Assembly (NCBI RefSeq): GCF_001542415.1 | Contig: NZ_LNCU01000035.1 | Location: 56,408 to 104,639, forward strand | DNA length: 48,232 nucleotides | Direction of reading: 5' to 3' | Source: Bradyrhizobium macuxiense | GTDB lineage: Bacteria > Pseudomonadota > Alphaproteobacteria > Rhizobiales > Xanthobacteraceae | Shown: positions 1 to 8,029 of the stretch, one piece after another | How the letters are laid out: every line of letters starts with the position of its first letter | How positions within the stretch are numbered: position 1 is the stretch's first letter | Made by a program: the position numbers and the translations under genes | The notes under the pieces: generated by a model | What the model saw: the letters and a program-made list of their open reading frames with translations, nothing else | Database searches by the model: none | Told to the model about the DNA's origin: nothing

Positions 1-1031
1 GAGCCGTAACCGACATGGCCCGAGGTGCGACGCGTGATGTCGTACGTGTCGGGCTTGTCCCAGCGGCGCGGATCACGATTGGCCGCGGCGAGGAACATCA
101 GCACCTTCTCGCCTTCCGGGATTCTGGCACCGCTGAGCTCGATGTCGCGGGTGGTGGTGCGGAAGAAGGTCTGGACCGGACTTTCAAACCGCACCGCTTC
201 CTCGAAGGCGTTGCGCGCCAGCGTCGGATCGTCGCGCAGTTTTTGCAGCTGGTCGGGGAAGCGCGCCAGGCAATAGACGGCAGCGCCGATGCCGTTGACG
301 GTCGTATCAAGACCGGCCGACAGCAGCGAGCGCACCAGGAGCGGTGCCTCGGTCGCGGTAATGGCGCCGTCGTCGACATGGGCATGGATGCAGGCGCCGA
401 TGCCGCCCGGGGTGAGATTGTCGCGCTGGCACTGCTCGGCGACATAGGCCTGATGCGGCGCCGAGCGCTCGATCGCCTCCTCGCGGAGCCGGTTCGGCGG
501 GCCGAAGGCGTTGAACACCAGGCTCGCGTAGGGCAGCAGATGCTCGCGACCTTCGGGCTTCAGGCCAAGCGCATCCGGGAAGATCGACAGCGGATAGGCT
601 TCCGCAAGGTCCGCGATCGCATCGAACCTGCGCTTCTCCAGCAGCGTATCGACACAGGCTTCCGCAGCGGCGGCAAATCGCCCGCGAAGCTGCTTCATCA
701 CGGTCGGCGACAGCACCGTGCTCAGCACCGCACGGGTCCGGGTATGGGCGGGCGGATCGGCCTCCAGGATCAAGCTCGGCGGACGCCACGGCTTCTCCCT
801 GGCGAAGTCGCTCAGGCCCACGCCGCGGCTGGAGCAGAACGTCGCGGGGTCGTTCAGGACCGCATGGACCTCGGCATAGCGCGCCACGCCATAGACGTTC
901 CATTTGTCGAGATAGACCACCGGCCCGGCCTCGCGCAGCCGCTCATGGGTCGGGAACGGGTCGGCGAAGAAGTCGAGCGCGAACGGGTCGAAGTCGAGAT
1001 GCGGGACGGACGTACTGGCTGTGGCAGTCAT
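1..1031 (-). CDS. CYP199A-type cytochrome P450, C-terminus beyond window
   Basis: The reverse strand encodes the first ~343 residues of a cytochrome P450. The start is ATG at 1031 with a GGAGG ribosome site at about 1037-1041. Recognisable parts are the N-terminal VVYLDKWNVYGVARYAEVH, the CSSRGVGLSDF loop, the I-helix oxygen-activation motif AGLDTT and the FFRTTTRDIELSG segment; the frame is cut just before the heme loop (HVGYGS), so the cysteine ligand lies outside. From memory the sequence is very close to CYP199A4 of Rhodopseudomonas palustris, which O-demethylates 4-methoxybenzoate with a [2Fe-2S] ferredoxin partner. Substrate here is inferred. It is divergent from a MarR regulator, which probably controls it. 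Confidence 0.93.
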   Translation of the reverse strand, partial: MTATASTSVPHLDFDPFALDFFADPFPTHERLREAGPVVYLDKWNVYGVARYAEVHAVLNDPATFCSSRGVGLSDFAREKPWRPPSLILEADPPAHTRTRAVLSTVLSPTVMKQLRGRFAAAAEACVDTLLEKRRFDAIADLAEAYPLSIFPDALGLKPEGREHLLPYASLVFNAFGPPNRLREEAIERSAPHQAYVAEQCQRDNLTPGGIGACIHAHVDDGAITATEAPLLVRSLLSAGLDTTVNGIGAAVYCLARFPDQLQKLRDDPTLARNAFEEAVRFESPVQTFFRTTTRDIELSGARIPEGEKVLMFLAAANRDPRRWDKPDTYDITRRTSGHVGYG

Positions 1032-1057
1032 CGGGACCTCCCAAGGTTTGATCTTGT

Positions 1058-1080
1058 CAATACAGGGCGCATGTCTATTG
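1058..1080. promoter_or_regulatory. candidate MarR operator between P450 and marR
   Basis: CAATA at 1058-1062 and TATTG at 1076-1080 form an inverted repeat with 13 bases between. With one mismatch the half-sites extend to CAATACA/CAATAGA. It lies in the 70-base divergent region between the P450 start (1031) and the MarR start (about 1102), where an operator for both genes would be expected. Binding is inference. Confidence 0.4.
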
Positions 1081-1101
1081 CTCCCGGACGGTTTCGCAGC
1101 G

Positions 1102-1638
1102 ATGATTCGAGAGATGAGCAGTCAGCCCCTTCCCCGAAAGTCCCGCCGGCCGAAACCGGCCGATCCCGCAGAGGCCGCCAACGGCCCGCTGCTCGACCTC
1201 AGCCGCTATGTTCCGGCGCTCATCACCTTCATCGCCAACAAATTGTCGAACAGCGCGACGGCCTATTACCAGAAGAATTTCGGCGTCAACGTCACCGAGT
1301 GGCGCATCATATCGCAGCTTGCGATCGAGCCGGGCATTCCGGCCTCGCGGATCTGCCACGTCATCGGCTTCGACAAGGGGCCGGTCAGCCGCAATCTCGC
1401 GGCGATGCAAAAGCGCGGGCTGCTGACGATCCGCACCGCGCCGGACGACGGCCGCACCCATGCGATCACCCTGACCGCCCGCGGCCGCGCCGTCCACGAC
1501 AAGGTCATCGTCGCGGCGCTGGAGCGCGAGCGCCGGCTGTTGTCCTGCCTGAAGAAGGACGAGCGCGAGGTGCTGATCGGCCTGCTGGGCCGGTTGCACG
1601 AGAACCTCGGCACCGTGACCGGGCAAAGCACGAACTGA
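1102..1638 (+). CDS. MarR-family transcriptional regulator
   Basis: A winged-helix regulator of about 178 residues. The DNA-binding core is visible as WRIISQLAIEPGIPASRICHVIGFDKGPVSRNL followed by the wing TAPDDGRTHAITLTARG; residues are typical of MarR proteins that respond to aromatic acids. The frame is open from GTG 1021, but that start would overlap the P450 start; ATG 1102 or ATG 1114 (MSSQPLPRKSR) is more likely, and 1102 is used here. It sits head-to-head with the CYP199A gene, so the natural target is the shared promoter region with the CAATA/TATTG inverted repeat. The effector is unknown; a methoxy- or hydroxybenzoate is inferred from context. Confidence 0.9.
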   Translation: MIREMSSQPLPRKSRRPKPADPAEAANGPLLDLSRYVPALITFIANKLSNSATAYYQKNFGVNVTEWRIISQLAIEPGIPASRICHVIGFDKGPVSRNLAAMQKRGLLTIRTAPDDGRTHAITLTARGRAVHDKVIVAALERERRLLSCLKKDEREVLIGLLGRLHENLGTVTGQSTN

Positions 1639-1650
1639 GCGCACGGCCCT

Positions 1651-1669
1651 GCCGGACGCGCCATCCGGC
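1651..1669 (+). terminator. weak hairpin after marR
   Basis: GCCGGA (1651-1656) pairs with TCCGGC (1664-1669) across a seven-base loop, 12 bases after the MarR stop codon. No T-run follows, so it may be a poor or factor-assisted terminator. Confidence 0.3.
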
Positions 1670-1797
1670 GCAGCCGCGGCTTGCCCCAAGCCTTCGACGA
1701 TCATCCGTGCTGTTTGCGCCGTGCTGCGCAAGATTTGTCCTCCCAGACATGCGGCGCCGTTGACCGGCCTGCCCTGTGGGAGCGAAACTCGCACAGC

Positions 1798-1817
1798 TTA
1801 GTTGCTGTGGCAACTAA
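1798..1817. promoter_or_regulatory. orphan operator-like palindrome
   Basis: TTAGTTGC, TGTG, GCAACTAA is a perfect inverted repeat with 8-base arms. The GTTGC/GCAAC core resembles operators of MarR-type repressors, but no gene starts immediately beside it: the MarR gene upstream ends at 1638 and the ligase gene converges. Neither side has a T-run, so a terminator role is unlikely. Confidence 0.35.
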
Positions 1818-1961
1818 AAAGCCGGACGTGTGCGGCGCGGCGGGAGGAAGCAGGCGGGAACTGTTTGGGGAGGGGTGGTGACCAAGATGCCGATGGATCG
1901 AACGGCATGACGATGGTCCAAGCAACATTATAGGCGGCGCACGATCCGCTAGCTTGTTGCA

Positions 1962-2083
1962 CCTCTCCCGCCTGCGGGGTCGAGACGAGCGAAGCTCGCT
2001 CTTAGGTCGGATCGCATCACAAGATGCGATGCGGGTGCTCCCTCCTCAATATGACTCGTGGAAAGACCCCCACCCCGCCCAAT
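1962..2083. repeat. dispersed intergenic repeat, family R2, degenerate copy
   Basis: Bases 1974-1998 are identical over 25 positions to 6719-6743 (core GGTCGAGACGAGCGAAGCTC). Downstream, ATCGCATC/GATGCGAT forms a hairpin (about 2010-2030) matching the GGATCACATC/GATGCGATCC part of the 6704-6864 copy. It therefore appears to be a diverged copy of the same intergenic element. Confidence 0.7.
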
Positions 2084-2088
2084 GCGGC

Positions 2089-4017
2089 TCAACCTGCGCT
2101 CCAAGGTGCGGATGGGACGATCTCACCCGCTGCAATCGGCTCCGCCGACGCATCGTCCTCCAGCAGCGCGACCGCCGCCGCGCGGCGGGTCAGCACGGCG
2201 CGCTGGTTGGTGTAGCCCTTGTCGGTGATCTCGCCGCCGTCGACGGAGGCGGGCTCGGCCAGCAGCAGCGCCCGGCTGGCATGGCCCGAGGAATGGCCGC
2301 CTTGCGCCTTCAGTTTTGCGAGCCCCTGCGCGATCGCGCTGCGAACGCCGGCATGGCCGATCACGTCCCCGGCGCTGGCGCTCTCGGGCATCCCGGCCAC
2401 CGCGCGGCAGGCGGCGATGTTCGGGAACACCAGGAAGCGGACCTCGTCGCGGCCATGGCCGGTCACCACGATGTCCTGCGCCAGCGGCGCCAGCGCGGTG
2501 ATGCCGGCGACGCGCAGCGTGCCGACCGAGACCCAGGTGCCGGAATTGAGCTTGAAATCCTCCGCGACGCGGCCGTCGAAGAACAGGCCGAGCTCTGGCC
2601 TATCCGGATCGGCGAAGGTGACGGCGTCGCCGATCAGGTAGAACCCTTCCTCATCGAAGGCCTGCGCGGTGAGCTCTGGCGCCTTCCAGTAGCCCGGCGT
2701 GACGTTCGGGCCGCGCACCCGCACTTCCAGCTTGTCGCCCGACGGCACCAGCTTCAGCTCGGTGCCTGATATCGGCACGCCGATATTGCCGGAGCGTTTG
2801 GCCAGGAAGTGGCAATCGGTGGCGAGCGGCGAGGTTTCGGTCGAGCCCCAGGCCGAAACCATCGGCAAGCGCCGCCCGACGGTCTGCAGCGACAGCTCCT
2901 CCAGTGCATCCCAGAGATTCTGCGGCAGCGCCGCGCCCGCATAGAAGGCGAACTTGGTGCCCTCGAAGAACCTGCGGCGCAGCTCTTCGTCCGTCCGCAG
3001 CGCCGCGATCAGCATGTCGAAACCGCGCGGCACATTGAAATAGACCGTCGGCACCACACTGCGCAGATTGGCGAGCGAGGTTGCGAACAGGCCGGGCGCG
3101 GGCTTGCCGCCGTCGATATAGAGCGTGCCGCCGTTGCGCAGCACCAGGTTGAAATTGTGGTTGGCGCCGAAGGTGTGGCTCCAGGGCAGCCAGTCCAGGA
3201 TCACGAGGTGATCCGGGATCACGAGGTGATCCGGGATGACTAGCTCGTCGCGGCTGTCTTCGAGGAACGTCCAGGTCTGCGCCTTGGCCTGCTGGCTCGA
3301 GGTCAGCATACGCTGGGTGTTGATCACAGCCTTCGGCGTGCCCGTCGAGCCTGAGGTGAACAGGAATTTCGCGATCGTATCCGGCGTCACCGCGGCGAAG
3401 GCCTTCGCGACCTCTGGCGCTTCCGGCGTCGCCGCGATGCTGCGGAACGGCAGCGCGTCGGCATCGTCGGGATTGCCGCTGACGATGGTCGCCCGGTGCA
3501 GCGGCGCGATCGCAGCCAGTGCCGCCGCGAACGGCTTGGTGCCCGCGACATAGACCGCGCCGGGATCGAGCAGCGTGATCATGCTCTTCAGCTTGTCGAA
3601 ATCCCGTGACATCAGCGAATAGGCCGGCGAGATCGCAGCCGATGGCACACCGACATGCTGCGCCCCAAGCGCGAACAGCGCGTGATCGATGCTGTTGTCG
3701 GAGAGGATGACGAGCGGCCGTTCGGCGCTGAGCCCTTGCGCCAGCACCCAGGATGCCGCCGCGCGCACGGTCTTGAGCGCATCGCGATAGGTGACGGTGG
3801 TCCATGGCGCATCGGCATGAGCGCGCTCGCCGAGGAAGATGCGATCCGGCGCCTGCCGCGCCCAATGCTCCAGCCAGTCGCCGATGCAACGGGCAAAGTC
3901 CTTCAGCGGCACGGTGGAGCGGACCAGGATGCTGCCGTCCGCGCGCCGGTCGGCAACGATCGCGGGTGTCGCGAACAGGCTGCTCGGATTCTCTCCGCTG
4001 GCGGCGGCCATCGTCAT
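2089..4017 (-). CDS. fcs: Feruloyl-CoA synthetase-like AMP-dependent acyl-CoA ligase
   Basis: A 642-residue ANL-superfamily ligase that would activate an aromatic acid (ferulate, coumarate or similar) to its CoA thioester through an acyl-adenylate. Visible motifs are the P-loop FTSGSTGTPKAVINT, LPWSHTFGANHNFNL, WGSTETSPLATD and GYWKAPELTAQAF with YLIGDAV. The start ATG at 4017 follows an AGGAGGAAACC ribosome site; an upstream extension of the frame is not needed. An unusual insert, two extra PDHLVI hexapeptides, precedes LDWLPWSHTFG, encoded by an 18-base tandem repeat. It is divergent from a MarR gene at 4168, the usual arrangement for hydroxycinnamate regulators such as FerR/CouR. No hydratase-aldolase gene is in the window, so the exact substrate is open. 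Confidence 0.88.
   Translation of the reverse strand: MTMAAASGENPSSLFATPAIVADRRADGSILVRSTVPLKDFARCIGDWLEHWARQAPDRIFLGERAHADAPWTTVTYRDALKTVRAAASWVLAQGLSAERPLVILSDNSIDHALFALGAQHVGVPSAAISPAYSLMSRDFDKLKSMITLLDPGAVYVAGTKPFAAALAAIAPLHRATIVSGNPDDADALPFRSIAATPEAPEVAKAFAAVTPDTIAKFLFTSGSTGTPKAVINTQRMLTSSQQAKAQTWTFLEDSRDELVIPDHLVIPDHLVILDWLPWSHTFGANHNFNLVLRNGGTLYIDGGKPAPGLFATSLANLRSVVPTVYFNVPRGFDMLIAALRTDEELRRRFFEGTKFAFYAGAALPQNLWDALEELSLQTVGRRLPMVSAWGSTETSPLATDCHFLAKRSGNIGVPISGTELKLVPSGDKLEVRVRGPNVTPGYWKAPELTAQAFDEEGFYLIGDAVTFADPDRPELGLFFDGRVAEDFKLNSGTWVSVGTLRVAGITALAPLAQDIVVTGHGRDEVRFLVFPNIAACRAVAGMPESASAGDVIGHAGVRSAIAQGLAKLKAQGGHSSGHASRALLLAEPASVDGGEITDKGYTNQRAVLTRRAAAVALLEDDASAEPIAAGEIVPSAPWSAG
3200..3235. 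repeat. 18-bp tandem duplication inside the CoA ligase
   Basis: Two identical 18-base units (ATCACGAGGTGATCCGGG on the plus strand) at 3200-3217 and 3218-3235 are followed by a decayed partial unit. They stay in frame and add PDHLVI twice before LDWLPW. Each unit contains the palindrome ATCACGAGGTGAT, which may favour slippage. Confidence 0.9.
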
Positions 4018-4112
4018 GGTTTCCTCCTCAGCCGTCTGTGCCGAGATCGCGCGGCAGCAACATGCAGCGGATCCCGGCCGGGCTCTTTGCCCATAATGTT
4101 GCGGACACCAAT

Positions 4113-4126
4113 TGTTGTCGTCAACA
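4113..4126. promoter_or_regulatory. candidate operator between fcs and marR2
   Basis: TGTTG (4113-4117) and CAACA (4122-4126) form a perfect inverted repeat around TCGT, framed by ATTG and CAAT at 4111 and 4127. It sits in the 150-base divergent promoter region between the ligase (start 4017) and the second MarR gene (start 4168). It is a reasonable MarR binding site; its function is inferred. Confidence 0.45.
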
Positions 4127-4167
4127 TCAATCTTTCCCTCGCGGCGGCGGCGCGCTAGCATCTGATC

Positions 4168-4698
4168 ATGGCGAGGAAGCAACAGGCCCTGCGCAAGGCG
4201 ACACGATCGGAAACGACAATCCGCCGCTCCACGCTGCGGACAGCGAACGGCGGCGCCGATATCGCCACCCCGGAGCGCGAGATCGGCCTCGACGCGCTGG
4301 CCGGTCACGCCGGCTACGCCGTACGTCGTTTCCAGCTCTGGATCTTCCAGGACTTCATCAAGACGCTCGCCGAGGCCGACATCCGCCCGACGCAGTATTC
4401 GGTGATGACCGTGATCGGTGCCAATCCGGGCTTGAGCCAGATGGCAGTGGCGAAGCGGCTCGGGATCGAACGCGCCCGGCTGGTACATCTGCTCGACAGC
4501 CTCGAGCGGCGCAATTTCGTCAGCCGCAGCGCCTCCGCCACCGACCGCCGCTCCCATGCGCTGCACCTGACCGCGCGCGGCAAGGCGGCGCTGGCGCAGT
4601 TCAAGCGGCTCGCCGCCGAGCACGAGCGGCACGTCGCCGAGAAGATCGGCAAGGAGAACCGCGAACGGCTGCTGCAGATCCTCGCCCGCTTCACCTGA
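4168..4698 (+). CDS. MarR-family transcriptional regulator (ferulate/coumarate type)
   Basis: A 176-residue MarR protein with a basic N-terminal extension (MARKQQALRKATRSE). The winged helix spans YSVMTVIGANPGLSQMAVAK, the recognition segment RLGIERARLVHLLDSLERR and the wing SASATDRRSHALHLTARG. It starts at ATG 4168, divergent from the feruloyl-CoA-synthetase-like gene. In related systems (FerR, CouR, FerC) a MarR protein represses the ligase gene and is released by the CoA thioester the ligase makes; this is inferred from the arrangement, not shown by the sequence. Confidence 0.9.
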   Translation: MARKQQALRKATRSETTIRRSTLRTANGGADIATPEREIGLDALAGHAGYAVRRFQLWIFQDFIKTLAEADIRPTQYSVMTVIGANPGLSQMAVAKRLGIERARLVHLLDSLERRNFVSRSASATDRRSHALHLTARGKAALAQFKRLAAEHERHVAEKIGKENRERLLQILARFT

Positions 4699-4772
4699 CC
4701 GCCCAAGAATTAGGCATATACATCGGACGGCCAGCTTAGTGTCGGCTCGGAGTGATCATTCAACCAGCTGAT

Positions 4773-4785
4773 ATTATACAATAAT
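4773..4785. promoter_or_regulatory. inverted repeat upstream of atzF
   Basis: ATTAT, ACA, ATAAT is a perfect 5-base-arm inverted repeat. It lies about 120 bases before the atzF start and 25 bases from the TTGTACACAA palindrome, so it may be a promoter element or a second operator. Confidence 0.35.
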
Positions 4786-4810
4786 CTGCTGAGGCGCGAG
4801 CGCCGGCGGA

Positions 4811-4820
4811 TTGTACACAA
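4811..4820. promoter_or_regulatory. GntR/FadR-type operator upstream of atzF
   Basis: TTGTACACAA fits the TNGTNNACNA consensus known for FadR/FCD-subfamily GntR regulators. It extends to ATTGT/ACAAT arms (4810-4821). It is 82 bases before the atzF start, and the window encodes exactly one FCD-type GntR protein, next to atzF. That makes it the best candidate site for that regulator. Confidence 0.55.
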
Positions 4821-4902
4821 TGGCACACGGCTTGCTTCGATCACGCGGCAATTCCCTCGCGGAGGCACGGATGCCTCACCGCTCAACAGACGGGGCCACC
4901 AC

Positions 4903-6684
4903 GTGACTGAAACTGTCGCTGCGATCGTCGCCGCGCACCGCGCCGGCACCATGACGCCGGCGCAAACCGTGGCGCGCAGCTACCAGCGTATCCGCGACCA
5001 CAACGATCCCGCGATCTTCATCAGCCTGCGCGACGAGACCGATGCGCTCGCGGAGGCCGGGCGGCTGACGGACCCGACGCTGCCGCTGTATGGCGTGCCG
5101 GTCGCGGTGAAGGACAATATCGACGTTAAGGGCCTGCCGACCACCGCTGCCTGCCCCGCTTTCTCTTATATGCCGGCCCAGGACTCCACGGTGGTGGCAA
5201 GGCTGCGCGCGGCCGGCGCCATCATCATCGGCAAGACCAATCTCGATCAGTTCGCCACCGGCCTGGTCGGCGTGCGTTCGCCCTACGGCGTTCCCAGGAA
5301 TCCGGTGCGCGACGATCTCGTGCCGGGCGGATCGAGCTCGGGCTCGGCGGTCGCGGTGTCCGCCGGCCTGGTGCCGCTCGCACTCGGCACCGACACCGCG
5401 GGCAGCGGCCGCGTGCCGGCAATGCTCAACAACATCGTCGGCCTGAAGCCGAGTCTCGGGCTGATCTCGACCGCCGGTGTGGTGCCGGCCTGCCGGACGC
5501 TCGACTGCGTCTCGGTGTTCTCGCTCACGGTCGACGACGCGATGACGGCGCTTGCGGTGATGGCCGGGCCCGACAGCGCCGACCCGTTCTCGCGCGACCG
5601 GCCGCTCGGCACCGTCGCGGCATTCCCGGCCAAGGTGAAGCTCGGCATTCCCCGCAGCGGACAACTGATCTTCTTCGGCGATCGGGAGTTTGAGAAAGCC
5701 TACGGCGAGGCGCTGAAGCGCTGGCAGGCGCTTGGCGTCAATCTCGTCGAATTCGACCTCGAGCCGTTCTACGAGACCGCGCGGCTCTTGTATGAGGGAC
5801 CGTGGGTCGCCGAGCGCTACCTCGTGATCCGCGACCTCTTGGCATCGGCGCCCGAGGCGATCCATCCGGTGACACGCGAAATCACCGCGGCCGGATCGCG
5901 GCTCACCGCCGCCGACACCTTCGCCGCGCTCTATCGCCTGCAGGCGCTGCGCCGGACCGCCGAGCGCGCCTTCGCGCAACTCGAAGCGATCGTGCTGCCG
6001 ACGGCCCCAACGGTCTATTCCACCGCGCAGGTGCTGGCCAATCCGGTCGAGCTCAACTCGCGGCTCGGCACCTACACCAATTTCGTCAACCTGCTCGATC
6101 TCTGCGGCCTCGCCATCCCCGCGGCGATGCGGCCCGACGGCGCGCCGTTCGGCATCACGCTGCTGGCGCCCGCCGGCCGTGATGCGGAGCTTGCCGGCAT
6201 CGGCCGTGTCTTCCATGCCGACACCGGGCTTCCGGTCGGTGCCAAGGCACTGCCGCAGCCGCCGCTTGCCGCTGCGCCGACGGACGTCGATCGCGACGAG
6301 ATCGCCATCGCGGTGGTCGGCGCGCACCTTTCCGGCATGGCGCTGAATGGCGAACTCACCGCGCTCGATGCACGCTTGCTCGAAGAGGCCGCCACCGCGC
6401 CCGACTACAAGCTTTTTGCGCTCGACACCGTGCCATCAAAACCCGGCATGCTGCGCATCGACGCTGGCACGGGCGCATCGATCAAGCTCGAACTCTGGGC
6501 GATGTCACCCAAAGCGTTCGGCACATTCGTCGCCGCGATCCCGCCGCCGCTGTCGATCGGCACCATCAGGCTCGCCGATGGACGCGAGGCCAAAGGCTTC
6601 ATCGTCGAGCCTGCCGCGATCAACGGCGCCAAGGATATTTCGGCCTATGGCGGCTGGCGGGCCTTCGTGGCGGGACGGACATAG
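4903..6684 (+). CDS. atzF: Allophanate hydrolase
   Basis: A 593-residue amidase-signature enzyme that hydrolyses allophanate to ammonia and CO2. The N-terminal two-thirds is the amidase domain with the Ser-cisSer-Lys triad visible as VAVKDNIDVKGLPTTAA, VPGGSSSGSAVAV and GTDTAGSGRVPA. The remaining C-terminal part (from about residue 455, GALTALD-like region through WRAFVAGRT) matches the extra domain of AtzF-type enzymes; the total length agrees with the family. Start is GTG 4903. It opens a region whose minus-strand half encodes AtzG, AtzE and AtzH homologues, so it probably completes conversion of carboxybiuret or a related urea derivative. Not fused to urea carboxylase. Confidence 0.93.
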   Translation: MTETVAAIVAAHRAGTMTPAQTVARSYQRIRDHNDPAIFISLRDETDALAEAGRLTDPTLPLYGVPVAVKDNIDVKGLPTTAACPAFSYMPAQDSTVVARLRAAGAIIIGKTNLDQFATGLVGVRSPYGVPRNPVRDDLVPGGSSSGSAVAVSAGLVPLALGTDTAGSGRVPAMLNNIVGLKPSLGLISTAGVVPACRTLDCVSVFSLTVDDAMTALAVMAGPDSADPFSRDRPLGTVAAFPAKVKLGIPRSGQLIFFGDREFEKAYGEALKRWQALGVNLVEFDLEPFYETARLLYEGPWVAERYLVIRDLLASAPEAIHPVTREITAAGSRLTAADTFAALYRLQALRRTAERAFAQLEAIVLPTAPTVYSTAQVLANPVELNSRLGTYTNFVNLLDLCGLAIPAAMRPDGAPFGITLLAPAGRDAELAGIGRVFHADTGLPVGAKALPQPPLAAAPTDVDRDEIAIAVVGAHLSGMALNGELTALDARLLEEAATAPDYKLFALDTVPSKPGMLRIDAGTGASIKLELWAMSPKAFGTFVAAIPPPLSIGTIRLADGREAKGFIVEPAAINGAKDISAYGGWRAFVAGRT

Positions 6685-6703
6685 CGGCGACGGGACCATG
6701 CTC

Positions 6704-6864
6704 CCTCGCCCCGCGCTTGCGGGGTCGAGACGAGCGAAGCTCGGTCTTAGAGGGCGGGGGTGAGGGGCCTCTCTCCGCGAGCAATGTGCTTGGCTAGACC
6801 TGTACCCCCTCAGCCGGATCACATCTTCGATGCGATCCGACCTCTCCCCGCAAGCGGGGCGAGG
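6704..6864. repeat. dispersed intergenic repeat, family R2, full-length copy
   Basis: The element has inverted ends: CCTCGCCCCGCGCTTGCGGG at 6704-6723 and CCCCGCAAGCGGGGCGAGG at 6846-6864, equal apart from a two-base indel. An internal hairpin contains GGATCACATC/GATGCGATCC. It fills the space between the convergent atzF and GntR genes. Other copies lie near 1962 and 39317. Confidence 0.8.
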
Positions 6865-6872
6865 TAAGAGGG

Positions 6873-7619
6873 CTACACTGACACTGCATAGATCTCATAC
6901 TCGCCGCGCACTTGCTCGATATGGGCGCGCATCGCAGCCGCTGCGCCCGCCTTGTCGCCGCGCATGATGGCGACCACGACGCGGTCGTGCTCGGCGTGGG
7001 ACTTGGCGAGACGGCCGAGGTTGCGGAACTGGGCGCGGCGGAACGGCTGCACGCGCACCCGCGTGGCCAACGTCATCTCGGCGATATAGGCATTCTGCGA
7101 TCCCGCATAGATCGCGTTGTGGAAGCGCTCGTTGACCTCATGGAAGCGCTCCGGATTGCCGCTATAGCTCAGCCCGCGCAGCTCCTCGTGGACCGCCTCC
7201 AAAGCGTGGCGTTCTGCCGGCGTCATGCGCTCGGCGGCAAGCCCGGCGCACATCGCTTCGAGCTCCGCCATCGCCTCGAACATGCCGCTGAGCCTGTCAA
7301 GCGATGGCCGCGCCACCACCGCGCCGCGATGCGCGCGAGCATCGACCAGGCCGCTGGCCGCGAGCTGCCGTAGCGCCTCCCGCACCGGCGTGCGCGAGAC
7401 CTTGAAGCGGCGCGCGATCTCGGTCTCGTCGAGTGCAGCCCCCGGCGCCAGCGTGCCGCGCACGATCTCGTCGGCGAGCTGCAGCCGGAGCTCCTCGGCG
7501 CGGGTGATCTTGTCCAGCAGCGACGACGGACGATCGACGCGGCGCACGAGCCCTTGGACGGACCCTTGGGGCTCGGCGCCCGGTTGCGGGGTGCGCGTTG
7601 GAAGATCGTCCAGGCTCAT
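6873..7619 (-). CDS. GntR-family regulator, FCD (FadR) subfamily
   Basis: A 248-residue regulator with an N-terminal winged helix (LADEIVRGTLAPGAALDE, ARRFKVSRTPVREALRQL) and a C-terminal all-helical FCD ligand domain with metal-binding type His residues (FHEVNERFHNAIY, AEHDRVVVAI). It lies in the same orientation as atzH, atzE and atzG and starts 16 bases after the atzH stop, so it is probably the last gene of that operon. Its likely targets are the palindrome TTGTACACAA before atzF and a site before atzG. The ligand is probably a pathway intermediate such as an N-carboxylated urea; that is inference. Confidence 0.92.
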   Translation of the reverse strand: MSLDDLPTRTPQPGAEPQGSVQGLVRRVDRPSSLLDKITRAEELRLQLADEIVRGTLAPGAALDETEIARRFKVSRTPVREALRQLAASGLVDARAHRGAVVARPSLDRLSGMFEAMAELEAMCAGLAAERMTPAERHALEAVHEELRGLSYSGNPERFHEVNERFHNAIYAGSQNAYIAEMTLATRVRVQPFRRAQFRNLGRLAKSHAEHDRVVVAIMRGDKAGAAAAMRAHIEQVRGEYEIYAVSV

Positions 7620-7635
7620 GCCTCAAGCGCCCCGT

Positions 7636-8028
7636 TCAAGCGACCTTGGGTTCATCGATGATGCTGACATGGGCCGCGACGATTCTCCATCCCTCCGAGC
7701 AGCGAATCCAGGTCTGCATCTGGCGGCCCACCTTGCCCGGCACGCTTTCCCGGTAGAACAGCGTCGAGGCGATCGCGGTGTCGCGGCCATAGGTCGTGAT
7801 CACGGTGCGATCGATCTTGCGCATCAACCCGACCGGCGAGCGCGCGGCGCGGAATGCCATGATCTCGTCATAGCCGTAGAGATTCTCGCCGATGCCGTAA
7901 CGCAGCGTGCGCTTGTCGTCGCGGAACAGCTCATCGAGCACCGCGACGTCGTTCGACACCAGCGCCGTCTCGTAGCGCGCGAACTGCGCGGCGACTTCGG
8001 CGACGACGTCGGGAAGATCGATATCCAT
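7636..8028 (-). CDS. atzH: AtzH/HpxZ-like protein (DUF3225, SnoaL-like fold)
   Basis: A 130-residue protein with the DUF3225 hallmark [20 protein letters not shown] and the ending [20 protein letters not shown]. Relatives are HpxZ in oxalurate catabolism and AtzH in s-triazine catabolism, where it has been proposed to act on 1,3-dicarboxyurea made by AtzE. The start ATG 8028 is one base beyond the atzE stop, indicating translational coupling. Presence beside atzE, atzG and atzF favours the AtzH role over oxalurate; the small proteins alone cannot decide. Confidence 0.85.
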   Translation of the reverse strand: MDIDLPDVVAEVAAQFARYETALVSNDVAVLDELFRDDKRTLRYGIGENLYGYDEIMAFRAARSPVGLMRKIDRTVITTYGRDTAIASTLFYRESVPGKVGRQMQTWIRCSEGWRIVAAHVSIIDEPKVA

Positions 8029-8029
8029 A

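Larger units (their letters stand above)
1639..2088. other. 450-base non-coding gap with a palindrome and a dispersed repeat
   Basis: No convincing gene is visible between the MarR stop and the convergent end of the CoA-ligase gene. Short open frames here lack codon bias, ribosome sites or recognisable motifs. The region holds the weak hairpin, a perfect palindrome at 1798-1817 and a dispersed repeat copy from about 1962, described separately. Confidence 0.6.

Noticed and set aside
15..1763. Long plus-strand frame covering the P450 region
   Set aside because: It is the complement of the CYP199A gene and of part of the MarR gene; its translation is Arg/Gly-rich and unlike any family, while the reverse frame gives clear P450 motifs.
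4018..4632. N-terminal extension of the CoA ligase frame beyond ATG 4017
   Set aside because: It overlaps the MarR gene on the other strand, and ATG 4017 has a strong ribosome site followed by a typical ligase N-terminus.
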